Shown here piece by piece: positions 18,418 through 28,686 of a stretch of DNA of 64,000 bases (position 1 is the stretch's first letter; every line of letters begins with the position of its first letter). The DNA comes from Pseudoalteromonas rubra (GTDB taxonomy: Bacteria; Pseudomonadota; Gammaproteobacteria; Enterobacterales; Alteromonadaceae), in contig NZ_PNCI01000016.1 in assembly GCF_005887095.1 (NCBI RefSeq), positions 62,001 to 126,000 of the forward strand, in the 5' to 3' direction. The notes below the pieces were generated by a model, which made no database searches, was not told the origin of the DNA, and saw only the letters and a program-made list of their open reading frames with translations. The translations under genes and the position numbers were made by a program.

Positions 18418-19476
18418 ATGAGTAACCACTGGCTTCATATCTACAGCGAAGCGGATATCACCGCGTATAGTCACACCCGTGAAAATGAGCAACGCTTTTG
18501 GCAAACCCTGTCATTCCTGCAACCCAAAGAGGACTTGACTCAGGCTCTGCGCGATGCGGCACAATTTGGCATTAAGTATGTACTGGTTGCCATCAACGAA
18601 GATTTAGGTCCCCGGGCAAACTGCGGCCGGGGCGGCGCCCACCTTGGGTGGCAGGCATTTTTGCAGCGATTCCTGAACTTACCCTGCAATCGTTTTCTGA
18701 CTCCGGATGATGTCTTACTGTTAGGGGAAGTCAGATGTAACGACTTGCAACAGCAAGGGGCCGACCTGGACAATCGGGATGCGCAGCAGCTCGCGCAGTT
18801 ACGCACCTTAAATGCCCAACTGGATGAGCGTGTCAGCGTTGTGATGAAAGCCATCTTTGATGCCGGACTCACGCCCATAGTGATTGGCGGCGGCCACAAC
18901 AACTGTTTTGGCCTGCTACAGGCACTGGCGCAAAGTACTCAGCAGGCGTGTCATGCGATTAACTTCGACCCGCATGCCGATTTTCGTGCACTGGAGGGAC
19001 GTCACTCTGGTAATGGCTTTAGCTATGCGTATGAGCAGGGTTATCTGGCGGACTATCATGTTGTCGGTATGCATGAACAGAAAAACAACCACACCATTAT
19101 CAGCGCATTAGATCAGGCTGGATTCAGTTACAGCAGTTATCAGGATATCCTGGTGCGTCGTAAGCTCACTCTGACTGAAGCCTGTAACGCTGGGCTACAG
19201 CGCTTTGCCGGGGGTGCGCCACTGGGTGTTGAGGTCGATGTAGACGCCATCTCTGGCATGCCTGTTAGTGCTTATACAAACTGTGGGTTTACTACCAATG
19301 ACGCCGAGCATTTTGTCCATCAGGCCGCCAGCCAGGACAACGCCCGTTATTTGCATCTATGCGAAGCCGCACCTGAACACCATCCTCAGGGACTACAACA
19401 AGGGATCAGTGATGCAGGTCAGGTATTGGCCTCTTTGGTATGTAGCTACTTGCAGGCGCGCAAAACAGGCGTTTAA
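18418..19476 (+). CDS. hutG: Ureohydrolase, formimidoylglutamase-like (HutG)
   Basis: Arginase-fold manganese hydrolase, 352 aa. Metal-binding motifs are GGGHNNCFG (about 158-166), NFDPHADFR (about 182-190) and VDVDAISGMP (about 276). Proximity to hutI and hutC suggests the last step of histidine degradation, N-formimidoylglutamate to glutamate and formamide. Other family members (agmatinase, arginase) use the same motifs, so the substrate is inferred from context. The stop overlaps the convergent EAL gene stop within 4 bp. Confidence 0.82.
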   Translation: MSNHWLHIYSEADITAYSHTRENEQRFWQTLSFLQPKEDLTQALRDAAQFGIKYVLVAINEDLGPRANCGRGGAHLGWQAFLQRFLNLPCNRFLTPDDVLLLGEVRCNDLQQQGADLDNRDAQQLAQLRTLNAQLDERVSVVMKAIFDAGLTPIVIGGGHNNCFGLLQALAQSTQQACHAINFDPHADFRALEGRHSGNGFSYAYEQGYLADYHVVGMHEQKNNHTIISALDQAGFSYSSYQDILVRRKLTLTEACNAGLQRFAGGAPLGVEVDVDAISGMPVSAYTNCGFTTNDAEHFVHQAASQDNARYLHLCEAAPEHHPQGLQQGISDAGQVLASLVCSYLQARKTGV

Positions 19477-21317
19477 TGTGAGTCTGGCTGAGGCGAAACA
19501 GAGGCATCTTCCGGATGCTCCCAACGCCATTGCTTCAGCCAGCTGATCATTCCAACGCTACTTAAAGGTCTGGCAAAATAATAGCCCTGCGCAGCAAAGG
19601 TATTCAGGCTTTTCACAAACTGGAGTTGCTCCGGTGACTCAACACCTTCACAGATCACCTTACATTCCTGGATCTGCTGCATTTCAACAATGCCACGCAC
19701 AACACTTTTGAACGACCCCTGATTACCATGGTCCAGGGTAAGTGAGCGGCCCAGCTTAACGTAGTCAACGGTAAGCTGAGGCAGCTTCGACAAAGTAACC
19801 GGCGTTTCCCCAAAACTATCGATACACAGACGTACCCCAATTGAACGCAACCGAGATACCATAGCAATTCCCTGAGGGTCGAGGCTGGTAAACAAACTGG
19901 ACGGACATTCAATGATTAAATCCCCAGGTTTTAACTGATGCTCCAGCAGGACGTGATCGATAAACTCAATGAACTCTTCATGCAACATTTCCGGGCCAAA
20001 CAGATTCAGACTCAGTGGCATCGCAATCCCTTCAACGCGCAGTGCTAACGCAATCTCAGCTGCGCGTTCAATCACATACTGTGCAACGGGCAATGCCAGA
20101 CCTGCAATCCGGATGTCTTCAATGAATTTGCCCGCCGCCAGGATCCCCTGTTTGGGATGTTGCCAACGTAACAGCAACTCAAGGAATTCAATATCGCCAT
20201 CTTCATTGCGCACAACAGGTTGAAAATACAGTTCCAATTCTTTTCTGAAGTCAATATGTGCCAGCTCGGCCAGGCGAGCCTGCTGCTCCAGTCGATTGAT
20301 TTGCATCTGTTGCTGATAAGGCGCAATGGGGCTGTCGGGCTGACTATCCAGCGCCAAAAAGGCACAGGTGAGCAGGTTTTCGAATTGCCCCTGCTCTTCG
20401 TCACAGTTCACATAGCTGGCACGCGCCTTAACCTCTATCGTACAGTTACCCACATTGAAGGGTTTTAACGTGCTTTCAATAATTTCGTTGATCATCTGCT
20501 CATGCAGGTGATGCTGATTCACCAGACTACAGACAAAGACAAAGTGCAGCCCACCCAAATGTGCCAACCGAGACACATCGTTGCCCAGAGGCACTGGCAT
20601 CACATCCGGATGCTGTAAATGTTGTTTTATGCGGTTGGCCGACTGGGCCAGTAACAGATCGCCAAATTCCCGGCCAAGGTGGAAATTCACCTGCTGAAAT
20701 CCCTCAAGGCGGATCATGACTAACATGGCGGCACTGGGATCGCGCTGACGGAATTCATAAAACGCACTGCGAAATCCAGCTCTGTCGGGCAGCTCCAGAA
20801 TGTCAGCCGCTTTACTTTCCTCATTGGCTGCCTGCTGTGCTTGTATATGAGGTGTTCTTGCCAGCATCAGTTCGGCCAAAAACATCGGCAACAAGGCGAC
20901 AACCAGTAAGCCCGGCGTCAGCTGCCAGTATACCGTGCCAGCCAGTGCCAACGCGGCGCCACAGGCACTGAGACAGGTGATCACCTGAAATCTTAGCTGC
21001 TCTGAGCGTAACGCCAGCCAGACATGTAACACCAGCAGCGGTGCCAGCAAATAAGAAAAGTAGTATGTCGTATTGGCGAGGTATGCCAACACCACTGCGG
21101 TTGTGGTGGCATACAATAATCGGTGCAATGGCTGCTGACTGACCATTATCGCTGCAACACTGGCACTGAGTAAGGTCCCGGCTACAAACGCCACCAGCAT
21201 GGGGGACTGTGGGCCAGAGACTTGCCAGAAGGTAGCTGCCGACACCACCGGAGCGAACAGGACCAGAAGCAAGGTTATACTTATATTACCATGTTTTAGC
21301 AGCGCACTTTTTGTCAT
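19473..21317 (-). CDS. Membrane GGDEF-EAL protein with degenerate motifs
   Basis: N-terminal hydrophobic segments (about residues 10-150, five to six helices), a degenerate GGDEF domain (HLGGLHFVFV in place of GGDEF, about 250), and a C-terminal EAL domain (about 350-600). In the EAL domain the signature reads ELL, the Asn (SLNLFGPEM), the Glu (IIECPSS), the Lys (YVKLGRS), the EGVE block and the final Gln (AQGYYFARP) are kept. The metal-bridging second Asp of DDFG is Ser (IDSFGETP), and the following loop 6 is unusual. Diguanylate cyclase activity is very unlikely. Phosphodiesterase activity is doubtful; a c-di-GMP receptor role is possible. Confidence 0.88.
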   Translation of the reverse strand: MTKSALLKHGNISITLLLVLFAPVVSAATFWQVSGPQSPMLVAFVAGTLLSASVAAIMVSQQPLHRLLYATTTAVVLAYLANTTYYFSYLLAPLLVLHVWLALRSEQLRFQVITCLSACGAALALAGTVYWQLTPGLLVVALLPMFLAELMLARTPHIQAQQAANEESKAADILELPDRAGFRSAFYEFRQRDPSAAMLVMIRLEGFQQVNFHLGREFGDLLLAQSANRIKQHLQHPDVMPVPLGNDVSRLAHLGGLHFVFVCSLVNQHHLHEQMINEIIESTLKPFNVGNCTIEVKARASYVNCDEEQGQFENLLTCAFLALDSQPDSPIAPYQQQMQINRLEQQARLAELAHIDFRKELELYFQPVVRNEDGDIEFLELLLRWQHPKQGILAAGKFIEDIRIAGLALPVAQYVIERAAEIALALRVEGIAMPLSLNLFGPEMLHEEFIEFIDHVLLEHQLKPGDLIIECPSSLFTSLDPQGIAMVSRLRSIGVRLCIDSFGETPVTLSKLPQLTVDYVKLGRSLTLDHGNQGSFKSVVRGIVEMQQIQECKVICEGVESPEQLQFVKSLNTFAAQGYYFARPLSSVGMISWLKQWRWEHPEDASVSPQPDSH

Positions 21318-21341
21318 CGACAGACCATTGCGAAATTCATA

Positions 21342-22562
21342 CTATTGCACAAGTTTACCCGAAATCCAGGTATTTAACAGATCATTTACGCCAAACTGAT
21401 AGCTCAGTTCAGCCGGATGACCGACCTGCCACAGCACCATGTCAGCGCGCATACCCACTTTCAGACTACCACGATCTGACAGCCCCAACGCCTTCGCTCC
21501 ATGGCGAGTAACACCGAGCAGAGCTTCTTCTGGCGTCATACGGAATAAGGTACATGCCATGTTCAACATAAGACGCAAAGAACATAATGGCGCTGTGCCC
21601 GGGTTGAAGTCACTGGCAAGCGCAATCGGGACATTATGCTGACGCATCAGGTCAATCGGTGGTAACTGAGTTTCACGCAGGAAATAAAAAGCCCCCGGCA
21701 ATACCACGCCCACAGTCCCCGCTTTGGCCATCGCCTTAACGCCCGCTTCATCAAGGTACTCAATATGATCCGCAGACAGGCCGTAAAATTCCGCTACCAG
21801 CTCAGTGCCATGCTGATTGGACAGCTGCTCGGCATGACATTTCACTTTGATGCCCAGCTCAGTGGCTTTGGCAAACACGCGACGTGTTTGATCATTACTG
21901 AAACCGACATTTTCACAAAATGCGTCGACCGCATCTGCCAGTGAGCGCTCAGCGACCTGTGGCAGCATTTGCTCGCAAACCAGTTCTATGTAACCATCGG
22001 CGTCATCCCGGTATTCCGGCGGTAATGCATGCGCTCCCAGAAAAGTACTTTGTACACTGACAGGATGGTGTTCATCCAGCATGCGGTTGACTTCCAGTAG
22101 CTTGATTTCGCTTTCGCAATCCAGGCCATAGCCAGATTTACTCTCAACTGTGGTCACCCCTTCTCTGAGCAGTGCATTAAGTCGCTCTTTGCCTACCACA
22201 AACAACTGTTCATGATCCGCCGCACGGGTGGCTTTCATGGTGGTCGCAATGCCGCCCCCCTGCTGTGCGATTTCTTGATATGACACCCCATTGAGGCGTT
22301 GTTCAAATTCTTGGGCCCGTGAGCCGGCAAATAAAATATGGGTGTGGCAGTCTATCAGGCCCGGTGTCATCCAGGCGCCCTTTGCCGAAATGGTGGGTGT
22401 TGATACCGCATCAAATTCTGGTAACTGAGCCTGCTCGCCAAGCCAGCAGATCACACCATCTTTGACCATGATGGCGCCATTTTCAATCGCCCCATAAGGG
22501 CGCTCAATATCCGGGTCCATCGTTGCCAGATTGACATCCAGAACCACTAAATCTACTTCCAT
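21342..22562 (-). CDS. hutI: Imidazolonepropionase
   Basis: Metal-dependent amidohydrolase of histidine degradation that opens imidazolone propionate to formimidoylglutamate. The metal motif HTH is in [14 protein letters not shown], followed by the substrate-binding ESKSGYG and a later metal His in KCHAEQLS. The Asp ligand lies in ALASDFNPG. The ATG at 22562 (406 aa) is preferred over two upstream GTG codons. The HutC operator lies 50-65 bp upstream. Confidence 0.96.
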   Translation of the reverse strand: MEVDLVVLDVNLATMDPDIERPYGAIENGAIMVKDGVICWLGEQAQLPEFDAVSTPTISAKGAWMTPGLIDCHTHILFAGSRAQEFEQRLNGVSYQEIAQQGGGIATTMKATRAADHEQLFVVGKERLNALLREGVTTVESKSGYGLDCESEIKLLEVNRMLDEHHPVSVQSTFLGAHALPPEYRDDADGYIELVCEQMLPQVAERSLADAVDAFCENVGFSNDQTRRVFAKATELGIKVKCHAEQLSNQHGTELVAEFYGLSADHIEYLDEAGVKAMAKAGTVGVVLPGAFYFLRETQLPPIDLMRQHNVPIALASDFNPGTAPLCSLRLMLNMACTLFRMTPEEALLGVTRHGAKALGLSDRGSLKVGMRADMVLWQVGHPAELSYQFGVNDLLNTWISGKLVQ

Positions 22563-22598
22563 CACCACTCAAATCCTCATCACTAAATTGCTGATTTG

Positions 22599-22626
22599 AG
22601 TGTAGCAAGAATACTTGTATATACAA
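22599..22626 (-). promoter_or_regulatory. Candidate hutI promoter
   Basis: TTGTAT (22621-22626) and TACACT (22599-22604) are separated by 16 bp on the minus strand. The -35 lies inside the HutC operator. Confidence 0.5.
22615..22626. promoter_or_regulatory. HutC operator
   Basis: The perfect 12-bp palindrome TTGTATATACAA matches the TGTATATACA core bound by HutC of pseudomonads. It lies between divergent hutI and hutC and overlaps the hutI promoter, so HutC should repress hutI, relieved by urocanate. Confidence 0.85.
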
Positions 22627-22712
22627 TAGAGGTGTGCCATGTTTATTAGCTGACGATGTTTACTCTCTCTAACGCAGAGTAGACTTTCCTTTACTAACCA
22701 TGGCACGAGATT

Positions 22713-23423
22713 GTGACAACGCAACCCAAATTCGCTCAGATAAAACAACATATTATTGCCCAGATCCGCAGTGGTACCTGGCAAGAGGATCAGCAAGTTC
22801 CCTCAGAAAATGCGCTGTCGGCACAATTCAGAGTCAGCCGTATGACCGCCAGGCGCGCGCTCAGTGAACTGACCGATGCAGGCATACTCACTCGCAGCCA
22901 GGGTTTGGGCACCTTTGTTGCCAAGTTTAAGTCACAATCTTCCCTACTGGAGATCCGTAACATCGCCGATGAGGTAAAGGAGCGTGGAGGCAATTACACC
23001 TGTGTTGTACTGTCATTGGAGTCCATCGCAGCCATTGCCCCCATCGCCATTGCACTGGGTGTCGACATGGACAGTCAGGTCTACCGTAGCGTGCTGGTAC
23101 ACCATGATAATGAACAGCCCTTGCAGGTTGAGGAGCGCTTCGTCAACCCTCAGCTGGCGCCGGATTATCTGCAACAAGATTTCACTCAGATCACGCCACA
23201 CGAATATCTGATACAGATTGCACCGCTTACGGAAGCTCGCCACACCGTTGAGGCGATCATGCCCGGGCCCGACATTTGCCAGTGGTTAAATATGTTTCAT
23301 GAAGAGCCCTGCCTGCAGCTGATCCGCAGAACCTGGTCGCAAGGGGGGATTGTCAGCTTTGCCCGGCTCATCTCACCGGGCAGTAAGTATCGTCTGGGTG
23401 GTCACCTGACATTTAAAAAGTAA
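22713..23423 (+). CDS. hutC: Histidine utilisation repressor HutC
   Basis: GntR-family repressor with a winged helix (about 5-70: QVPSENALSAQFRVSRMTARRALSEL) and a C-terminal UTRA ligand domain (about 90-230) that binds urocanate in this subfamily. The start is a GTG at 22713, giving 236 aa and the family's normal N-terminus. It is divergent from hutI with its palindrome in between, so autoregulation is likely. hutU and hutH are not in this window. Confidence 0.93.
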   Translation: MTTQPKFAQIKQHIIAQIRSGTWQEDQQVPSENALSAQFRVSRMTARRALSELTDAGILTRSQGLGTFVAKFKSQSSLLEIRNIADEVKERGGNYTCVVLSLESIAAIAPIAIALGVDMDSQVYRSVLVHHDNEQPLQVEERFVNPQLAPDYLQQDFTQITPHEYLIQIAPLTEARHTVEAIMPGPDICQWLNMFHEEPCLQLIRRTWSQGGIVSFARLISPGSKYRLGGHLTFKK

Positions 23424-23429
23424 ACAGGA

Positions 23430-24191
23430 TCAGATGGCATGCCGATAGGTGAACCCCAGTTCGCCAATCATGGCGCCGTCAATGATCCGCTCCTTACTGT
23501 CATCCTTGGCAAAACTCGGTGGGGTTGTGCCTGAGCGCTCACAGTGCACCTGATAGTAGGTTTGCTTAACAGGGTGCTCGGGCGCGCACACATTGTACAC
23601 TGACTGAGCCTGGGGCCAGTTTGTCAGTACCGCCATGATGGCTGAAATCACATCATCCCGGTGGACCATATTAACGCGCTCCTGACTGGCACTGCGCAGC
23701 GCTTTCCCGGCAATAAACTGTCCGGGCTCTCGCCCAGGCCCGACTAACCCAGCTAATCTCAGTACTTTGCCACCACGCTCCAACACCAACTGTTCAGCCT
23801 GTTGTAAAATACGTTGGCGCTGAGAATCCATGGCTGCAAGCGCCCCTTGCTCGGTATACACGCCATCCGCCTCGGCATAGACGCCGGTACTGGAGCACAG
23901 CAAAAATCCCTGCATCTCTAATTCAGTCGCCAAAGCCAGTGTCGCCTCCAGTGTAAGTAAATAATTACTGTCCTCGCGACGTGTCCCCGGCGGCATGGCG
24001 CACAACCAGAACGCCTGTTGCAATGACACATCATGGATCAAGGCGTCACCATCATGTACCAGCTGCCTCGAAAACGCATCATCATGTGGCTGTCGGCGGG
24101 TTGCCTGCACTTGCCAGCCAGCACGAGCCGCAGCCTGTGCCGTCGGCATACCCAGCCAGCCAGCGCCAGCTACAACGAGTCTATTGAGCAT
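23430..24191 (-). CDS. NAD(P)-binding Rossmann-fold epimerase-like protein (YeeZ type)
   Basis: Extended short-chain dehydrogenase-like fold, 253 aa. It starts LVVAGAGWLGMPTAQAA with a GxGxxG-like dinucleotide site and has SSTGVYAEADG, which carries the Ser and Tyr of SDR catalysis. The ATG at 24191 is preferred because it has a good ribosome site (AGGA, 7 bp before). A longer frame upstream has no family resemblance. The substrate is unknown. It converges with hutC, leaving 6 bp between stops. Confidence 0.78.
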   Translation of the reverse strand: MLNRLVVAGAGWLGMPTAQAAARAGWQVQATRRQPHDDAFSRQLVHDGDALIHDVSLQQAFWLCAMPPGTRREDSNYLLTLEATLALATELEMQGFLLCSSTGVYAEADGVYTEQGALAAMDSQRQRILQQAEQLVLERGGKVLRLAGLVGPGREPGQFIAGKALRSASQERVNMVHRDDVISAIMAVLTNWPQAQSVYNVCAPEHPVKQTYYQVHCERSGTTPPSFAKDDSKERIIDGAMIGELGFTYRHAI

Positions 24192-24306
24192 GTCTTTTTC
24201 CTGTGGTTTTAAGCATTGCCCGCATGATGCACCAGCCAATAGCACTGTGGCAACACCATGATTTGGTATAGCAAGTAAGAAAAATGGCTGATTTATTGCT
24301 AAAAGT

Positions 24307-24333
24307 TAAAGTATCTGTCCCCATTGCCGATTA
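24307..24333 (+). promoter_or_regulatory. Sigma28 (FliA)-type promoter of a chemoreceptor
   Basis: TAAAGTAT, an 11-bp spacer, then GCCGATTA. Each box differs by one base from TAAAGTTT-N11-GCCGATAA. It ends 116 bp before the chemoreceptor start, which suits a flagellar-class receptor gene. Confidence 0.75.
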
Positions 24334-24449
24334 TTGATGTAAAGATTTTTCGCCAAGTGTTATCAATCAATCGCCGTAAATTGTAGCCTTCTGGGGTGAG
24401 ATATGGTTTGATTAAAGCTTGCCTGATCCCAAGAAAAAGAAAAATACGC

Positions 24450-26480
24450 ATGTTAGTAAATTTATCTCTTCGAAAAAAAATCCTGCTGTTAATTGGCGGT
24501 ACCATCTCCATTTTGCTGGTTGTTGCGTCTGGGTATTTTGTTAACCACATTGCACACCTCTCCAGAGAAGGCATTGAGCGTGAAGCCCAAAGCCATTTGT
24601 ATGCCGAAAAGCTATCCATGGAGTCTTTCTTTACCCGATATGGTGCAATTGTAGAGACTTTCGTGACCAATCCGCACAATGTAAACTGGTTTAACGAATA
24701 TACCGAACGAGAAAAACCTCTCAGTTCAGATCTGGGCTATCAGGAAGTAAATCAAGACTTTATTCGTATCTCGGCCAGTGATGAGAATATCCTCTCGGCC
24801 TTTATGGCATCAGCAAAAACAGGCGAATATTTCAAAGAAAACGAACGTACGTCAAATTATGCTGACGGCCGTCCTTATTACTCATATAAACGTCCCTGGT
24901 GGCAGGACGCGTTAAGCCACGGCGGGTTATACGTTGGTGCGGTATCAGTAGATATTAATACCGGTGCCGTCTCAGCGGTGGTGCAGCAGCCGGTTTATAA
25001 TGCACAACGCGAACTTGTTGCCGTAGGTGGCGTAGATCTGCAGATTAATAAAATCAGTGAGCTGGTCGAGCAGATCCAGTTCGATGGTCAAGGCTATGGC
25101 TTTTTACTAGACCATAACTATAAAGTCGTCCACCTGTCCAAACGGACAGGTCACCAGCTGTCTATCACCGATGAAGGCCCAAATGGCAAAGAAGGTCTGG
25201 AAGCACTGGAGCGTCAGTTTGCCGATACGCAAGGTTTTACAGAGCTTAATCGTGCGATGCGCTCAGAAGGTGCCGGTGCAGCTAAGGTCACCCTAAAAGG
25301 CGTGGACTACTATGTGGTCTTCAACAACGTCAAGCTGGACAAGCCCATCCTCGACTGGCATCTGGGCATCCTTATTCCCGTTAGCCTGATCGAGGAACCT
25401 GTTAATGATGCCGTGATGAGTACTGTTACGGCTGTGATCATCATTCTCGCCATTATCGTTGCGATGATATTATGGGCAACGCAAATGATTGCAGCGCCGA
25501 TCACAACGCTGACCAATACCATGCGTGATATCGCCTCTGGTGAAGGTGACCTGACCCGCCGTATCGACATCAACAGCAAAGATGAAGTCGGCCAGCTGGC
25601 GCATCATATGAATACCTTTATCGACAAGCTGCGCAGCATGATGCTGGACACGGCTGCACAGGCACAACAACTCAGTGGTGCCGCTGCACAGTTGCAGGAC
25701 GTCTCTACCAACACCAATAACGAGATCCAGCAAGAGAAAGAGCAAGTTGACAGTGTCAGCGCCGCAGTGACAGAAATGGCTGCCACAGTGACGGAGATTT
25801 CCCGCAATGCCCATGAAACCAATCGTGCTGCAGATCTGGTACAGAGCATGACCAATGATGGTGCTTCCCGTTCTGGCCAGGCACAAGAAGTCATGACCGA
25901 GCTTGCCAGCCACATCGGAGAAGCAGCCAAAGTTGTGGCCGGCCTGGAGCAGGAAACCAGTAACATTGGCGCCGTGATTGACGTTATCAATGGTATTGCA
26001 GAGCAGACCAACCTGCTTGCCTTAAACGCCGCCATTGAGGCCGCTCGCGCCGGTGAACAGGGCCGTGGTTTCGCGGTGGTTGCTGACGAAGTTCGCAGTC
26101 TGGCAAGTCGTACACAAGAGTCGACCGACGATATCCGCAATATGATTTCACGTCTGCAACAGATTGCTCAGCAGGCTTCGGTCATGATGCAACAAGGCCA
26201 GGAGCGAGCCGAAGGCTCCGTTGGACAAACTCAGGAAGTGCTTGACGCACTGCGCAACATCACAGAGTCCGTCAGCACAGTACAAGATCAGAGTCATCAG
26301 ATTGCGACCTCAACGGAAGAACAGACTGTCGTGGCTGAAGACATTAATAACAGCCTGAACGCCATTAACGACCTGGTGAACAGTACTGCCAACCATGCCC
26401 ATTTACTGGCGGATGAGGCCCGTGATCTGAACAGTCTGGCTAAAGCCCTGAACAATACCGTAAATCAGTTCAAACTCTAG
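24450..26480 (+). CDS. Methyl-accepting chemotaxis protein, dCache sensor
   Basis: 676 aa. TM1 is at about 10-32, a periplasmic dCache domain at about 35-315, TM2 at about 325-348, then HAMP ([21 protein letters not shown]) and the signalling coiled coil with tip [19 protein letters not shown]. The sensor shows residues of the amino-acid-binding dCache_1AA pattern: Y143, R148, W150 and D196, with Trp151 where Tyr is usual. It is therefore probably an amino acid or amine receptor (inference). The start at 24450 is chosen from the distance to TM1; a GTG 54 bp upstream is possible. Transcription probably starts at the sigma28-type promoter. Confidence 0.93.
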   Translation: MLVNLSLRKKILLLIGGTISILLVVASGYFVNHIAHLSREGIEREAQSHLYAEKLSMESFFTRYGAIVETFVTNPHNVNWFNEYTEREKPLSSDLGYQEVNQDFIRISASDENILSAFMASAKTGEYFKENERTSNYADGRPYYSYKRPWWQDALSHGGLYVGAVSVDINTGAVSAVVQQPVYNAQRELVAVGGVDLQINKISELVEQIQFDGQGYGFLLDHNYKVVHLSKRTGHQLSITDEGPNGKEGLEALERQFADTQGFTELNRAMRSEGAGAAKVTLKGVDYYVVFNNVKLDKPILDWHLGILIPVSLIEEPVNDAVMSTVTAVIIILAIIVAMILWATQMIAAPITTLTNTMRDIASGEGDLTRRIDINSKDEVGQLAHHMNTFIDKLRSMMLDTAAQAQQLSGAAAQLQDVSTNTNNEIQQEKEQVDSVSAAVTEMAATVTEISRNAHETNRAADLVQSMTNDGASRSGQAQEVMTELASHIGEAAKVVAGLEQETSNIGAVIDVINGIAEQTNLLALNAAIEAARAGEQGRGFAVVADEVRSLASRTQESTDDIRNMISRLQQIAQQASVMMQQGQERAEGSVGQTQEVLDALRNITESVSTVQDQSHQIATSTEEQTVVAEDINNSLNAINDLVNSTANHAHLLADEARDLNSLAKALNNTVNQFKL

Positions 26481-26489
26481 TAATACCTC

Positions 26490-26519
26490 GCTAGCCCGAA
26501 TGCCGGGCTAGCACTTTTG
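26490..26519 (+). terminator. Chemoreceptor terminator
   Basis: 9-bp stem GCTAGCCCG / CGGGCTAGC with loop AATGC, followed by ACTTTTGT. Confidence 0.75.
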
Positions 26520-26619
26520 TGCCCGCTTCTATTACGACTTACCCATTGCCAAAACTTGACTAATGCACAGTTGCAGACGATCACTTATAGGGTGACTCTT
26601 TGCAATATCGTGCTTAATT

Positions 26620-28569
26620 ATGTTTAAAAACCTCAAACTAACGCAAACGCTTGCGTATTCATTTGGTGCGCTCATTACCCTGATGGCAGTGATTTCGCTG
26701 GTTGCTTACCTGGGCCTGAGCTCGGGCTACAGCAACTTCGTCGATTATCGTACCCTGGCACGTAATGCCAACCTGGAAGGCCGTGTTCAGGCCAACCTGT
26801 TGCTGGTACGCCTCAATGCCCTAAAGTACCTCAAGGAGCAAAATGCAGCCAATATAGCAGGGTTCAACGAAAGGTTTGCATTACTGAGTGACTTAATGGA
26901 TCAGGCACAAAATAGCATAGACGACCCACAGTATCGTGCTCAGCTCAGCACCAGTGCCGATGAAGTGCAGCAATACCGGGTTGCCTTTGAGCAAATCGTG
27001 CAACTTTACGCCCGGCGCGATGATATTGTGACGAATCAGCTGGATGTAAATGGGGCCAAGATGCGGACCTTACTGAGCGACATCGTAGACAATGCCTATC
27101 AACGCGATGACAGCACCGCCTTGTATGCTGCCGCCAAGCTGGAAGAAACACTGATGCTGGGGCGATTATTTGTGACTAAGTTTTTAGTCACCAACGCCAG
27201 TGACGATTATCAGCGTGCTGTGACTGAATTCAGCAAGTTGGCAACTTTACTCGATGAACAGGGCGATGCCTTTGCCTGGCAGCCAGCACAGGGAATGTTG
27301 GCCCGATTTTTACAACATAAACTGGACTATCTGGCGGGTGTCAAAGCGGTGAACCAAACGATTTCACAGCGCAACCAACTGATTGAACAGCGCCTCAACG
27401 TACTGGGCCCCAAGGTGGCCAACACCCTCGAGGACATTAAACTGGACATCAAAGCGCGCCAGGACGAACTGGGACCCAGGGCACAGCAAGCCAGTGAGCA
27501 AGCCGTGATGTGGGTGTCAATTGTCTCGGTATTTGTTGTCTTTGCGGGCATATTCTTAAGCTGGTATGTCAGTAAGTTACTACGCGACCCCATAGGGGGT
27601 GAGCCCAGAGACATAGAAGCCCTGGCCAAAGCCATTGCCAAAGGTGACCTCAGTTATCAATTTTCTACCGGCAATACCACTGGCATCTATCGGGCCATGT
27701 CTGAAATGACCACGACCCTGCGCGATATTGTGGGCAAGATAAAATCAGCAACAGCCACACTCAATGATACCTCAGGCACCATGATCACCGTCACTGAGCA
27801 AACTAAAAGTGAGACCGACCAGCAGCAGGACCAGTTAACCCAAAGTGCCACCGCCATGCAGCAAATGAGCGCGACCGTACAGGAGATCACCCAAAGCGCC
27901 CAACTTGCTGCCGACGCCGCCACTGAAGCGGATCAACAATCCCAGACTGGGATCCAAGTGGTACAGGCCTCCCGCGAAGCCATGAGTGAGCTGGTTGGCA
28001 GTATCCAACAAGTCAGTGAAGCCATTACCCAGCTAGAGAACGAGACGGAGTCAGTCGGGTCCATTTTGGACGTGATCCGCAGCATTGCCGATCAAACCAA
28101 TTTACTGGCGCTAAACGCCGCCATTGAAGCTGCCCGGGCAGGCGAGCAAGGCCGTGGATTTGCCGTGGTAGCCGATGAAGTACGCAGCCTGGCGAGCCGT
28201 ACTCAGCAAAGTACCGAAGAGATCCAGGCAATGATTTCGCGCTTGCAAAGCGAAGCCAAGCGTTCGGTGGAGCATATGCATCGTAATGTCGACCACGCGG
28301 AGCATTCAGCAGAGCAAACCGAGCATGCCGGTGCGACCTTACAGGCCATTTGCAGCTCAATCAGTACCATTCGCGACATGAACCTGCAAATTGCCAGTGC
28401 GTCTGAAGAGCAAAATACGGTGTCTCTGCAAATCTCAGAAAGTGTCACCAACATCAGTGAGAGTGCCGCTGAAACTGCGCAAGGCGCGCTGCAGGTTTCT
28501 CAGGACGCCAAAGCACTGAGTCAGGTTGCCAGAGAGCTCAATACCCTGGTCGATCAGTTTAGGCTGTAA
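26620..28569 (+). CDS. Methyl-accepting chemotaxis protein, helical sensor
   Basis: 649 aa. TM1 is at about 12-34. A long all-helical periplasmic domain (about 35-285) contains [20 protein letters not shown] and [20 protein letters not shown]. These two similar helix blocks fit a duplicated four-helix (HBM or related) sensor. TM2 is at about 295-317, then HAMP and a signalling domain with the tip [19 protein letters not shown]. It lies tandem with the dCache receptor but after a terminator, so it has its own promoter, not identified. The ligand is unknown. Confidence 0.92.
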   Translation: MFKNLKLTQTLAYSFGALITLMAVISLVAYLGLSSGYSNFVDYRTLARNANLEGRVQANLLLVRLNALKYLKEQNAANIAGFNERFALLSDLMDQAQNSIDDPQYRAQLSTSADEVQQYRVAFEQIVQLYARRDDIVTNQLDVNGAKMRTLLSDIVDNAYQRDDSTALYAAAKLEETLMLGRLFVTKFLVTNASDDYQRAVTEFSKLATLLDEQGDAFAWQPAQGMLARFLQHKLDYLAGVKAVNQTISQRNQLIEQRLNVLGPKVANTLEDIKLDIKARQDELGPRAQQASEQAVMWVSIVSVFVVFAGIFLSWYVSKLLRDPIGGEPRDIEALAKAIAKGDLSYQFSTGNTTGIYRAMSEMTTTLRDIVGKIKSATATLNDTSGTMITVTEQTKSETDQQQDQLTQSATAMQQMSATVQEITQSAQLAADAATEADQQSQTGIQVVQASREAMSELVGSIQQVSEAITQLENETESVGSILDVIRSIADQTNLLALNAAIEAARAGEQGRGFAVVADEVRSLASRTQQSTEEIQAMISRLQSEAKRSVEHMHRNVDHAEHSAEQTEHAGATLQAICSSISTIRDMNLQIASASEEQNTVSLQISESVTNISESAAETAQGALQVSQDAKALSQVARELNTLVDQFRL

Positions 28570-28581
28570 TACCGGAGCAGT

Positions 28582-28614
28582 GTGCGGGTGTTTCAGCCCC
28601 ACCCGCACCTCCTT
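28582..28614 (+). terminator. Probable chemoreceptor terminator
   Basis: 8-bp stem GTGCGGGT / ACCCGCAC (28582-28589 and 28601-28608), followed by a pyrimidine-rich tract. Confidence 0.6.
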
Positions 28615-28628
28615 TTGCTTTAGATCAA
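28615..28628. promoter_or_regulatory. FNR/Anr-type box upstream of hemN
   Basis: TTGCT-TTAG-ATCAA matches the TTGAT-N4-ATCAA consensus at nine of ten positions. Its centre is about 65 bp before the hemN start. FNR/Anr activation of hemN under low oxygen is known in other gammaproteobacteria. Confidence 0.6.
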
Positions 28629-28686
28629 CGCCTCAAAGCGCAACTTTGCTTACACTGAGCCCCTCAATAGCAAAGAGAGTGCGATC

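Noticed and set aside
24396..24449. Upstream GTG start for the dCache chemoreceptor
   Set aside because: Would add 18 basic residues before the normal N-terminus; kept only as an alternative.
26553..26600. Sigma28 promoter for the chemoreceptor at 26620
   Set aside because: A GACGATCA box exists but no matching -35 at 11 bp.
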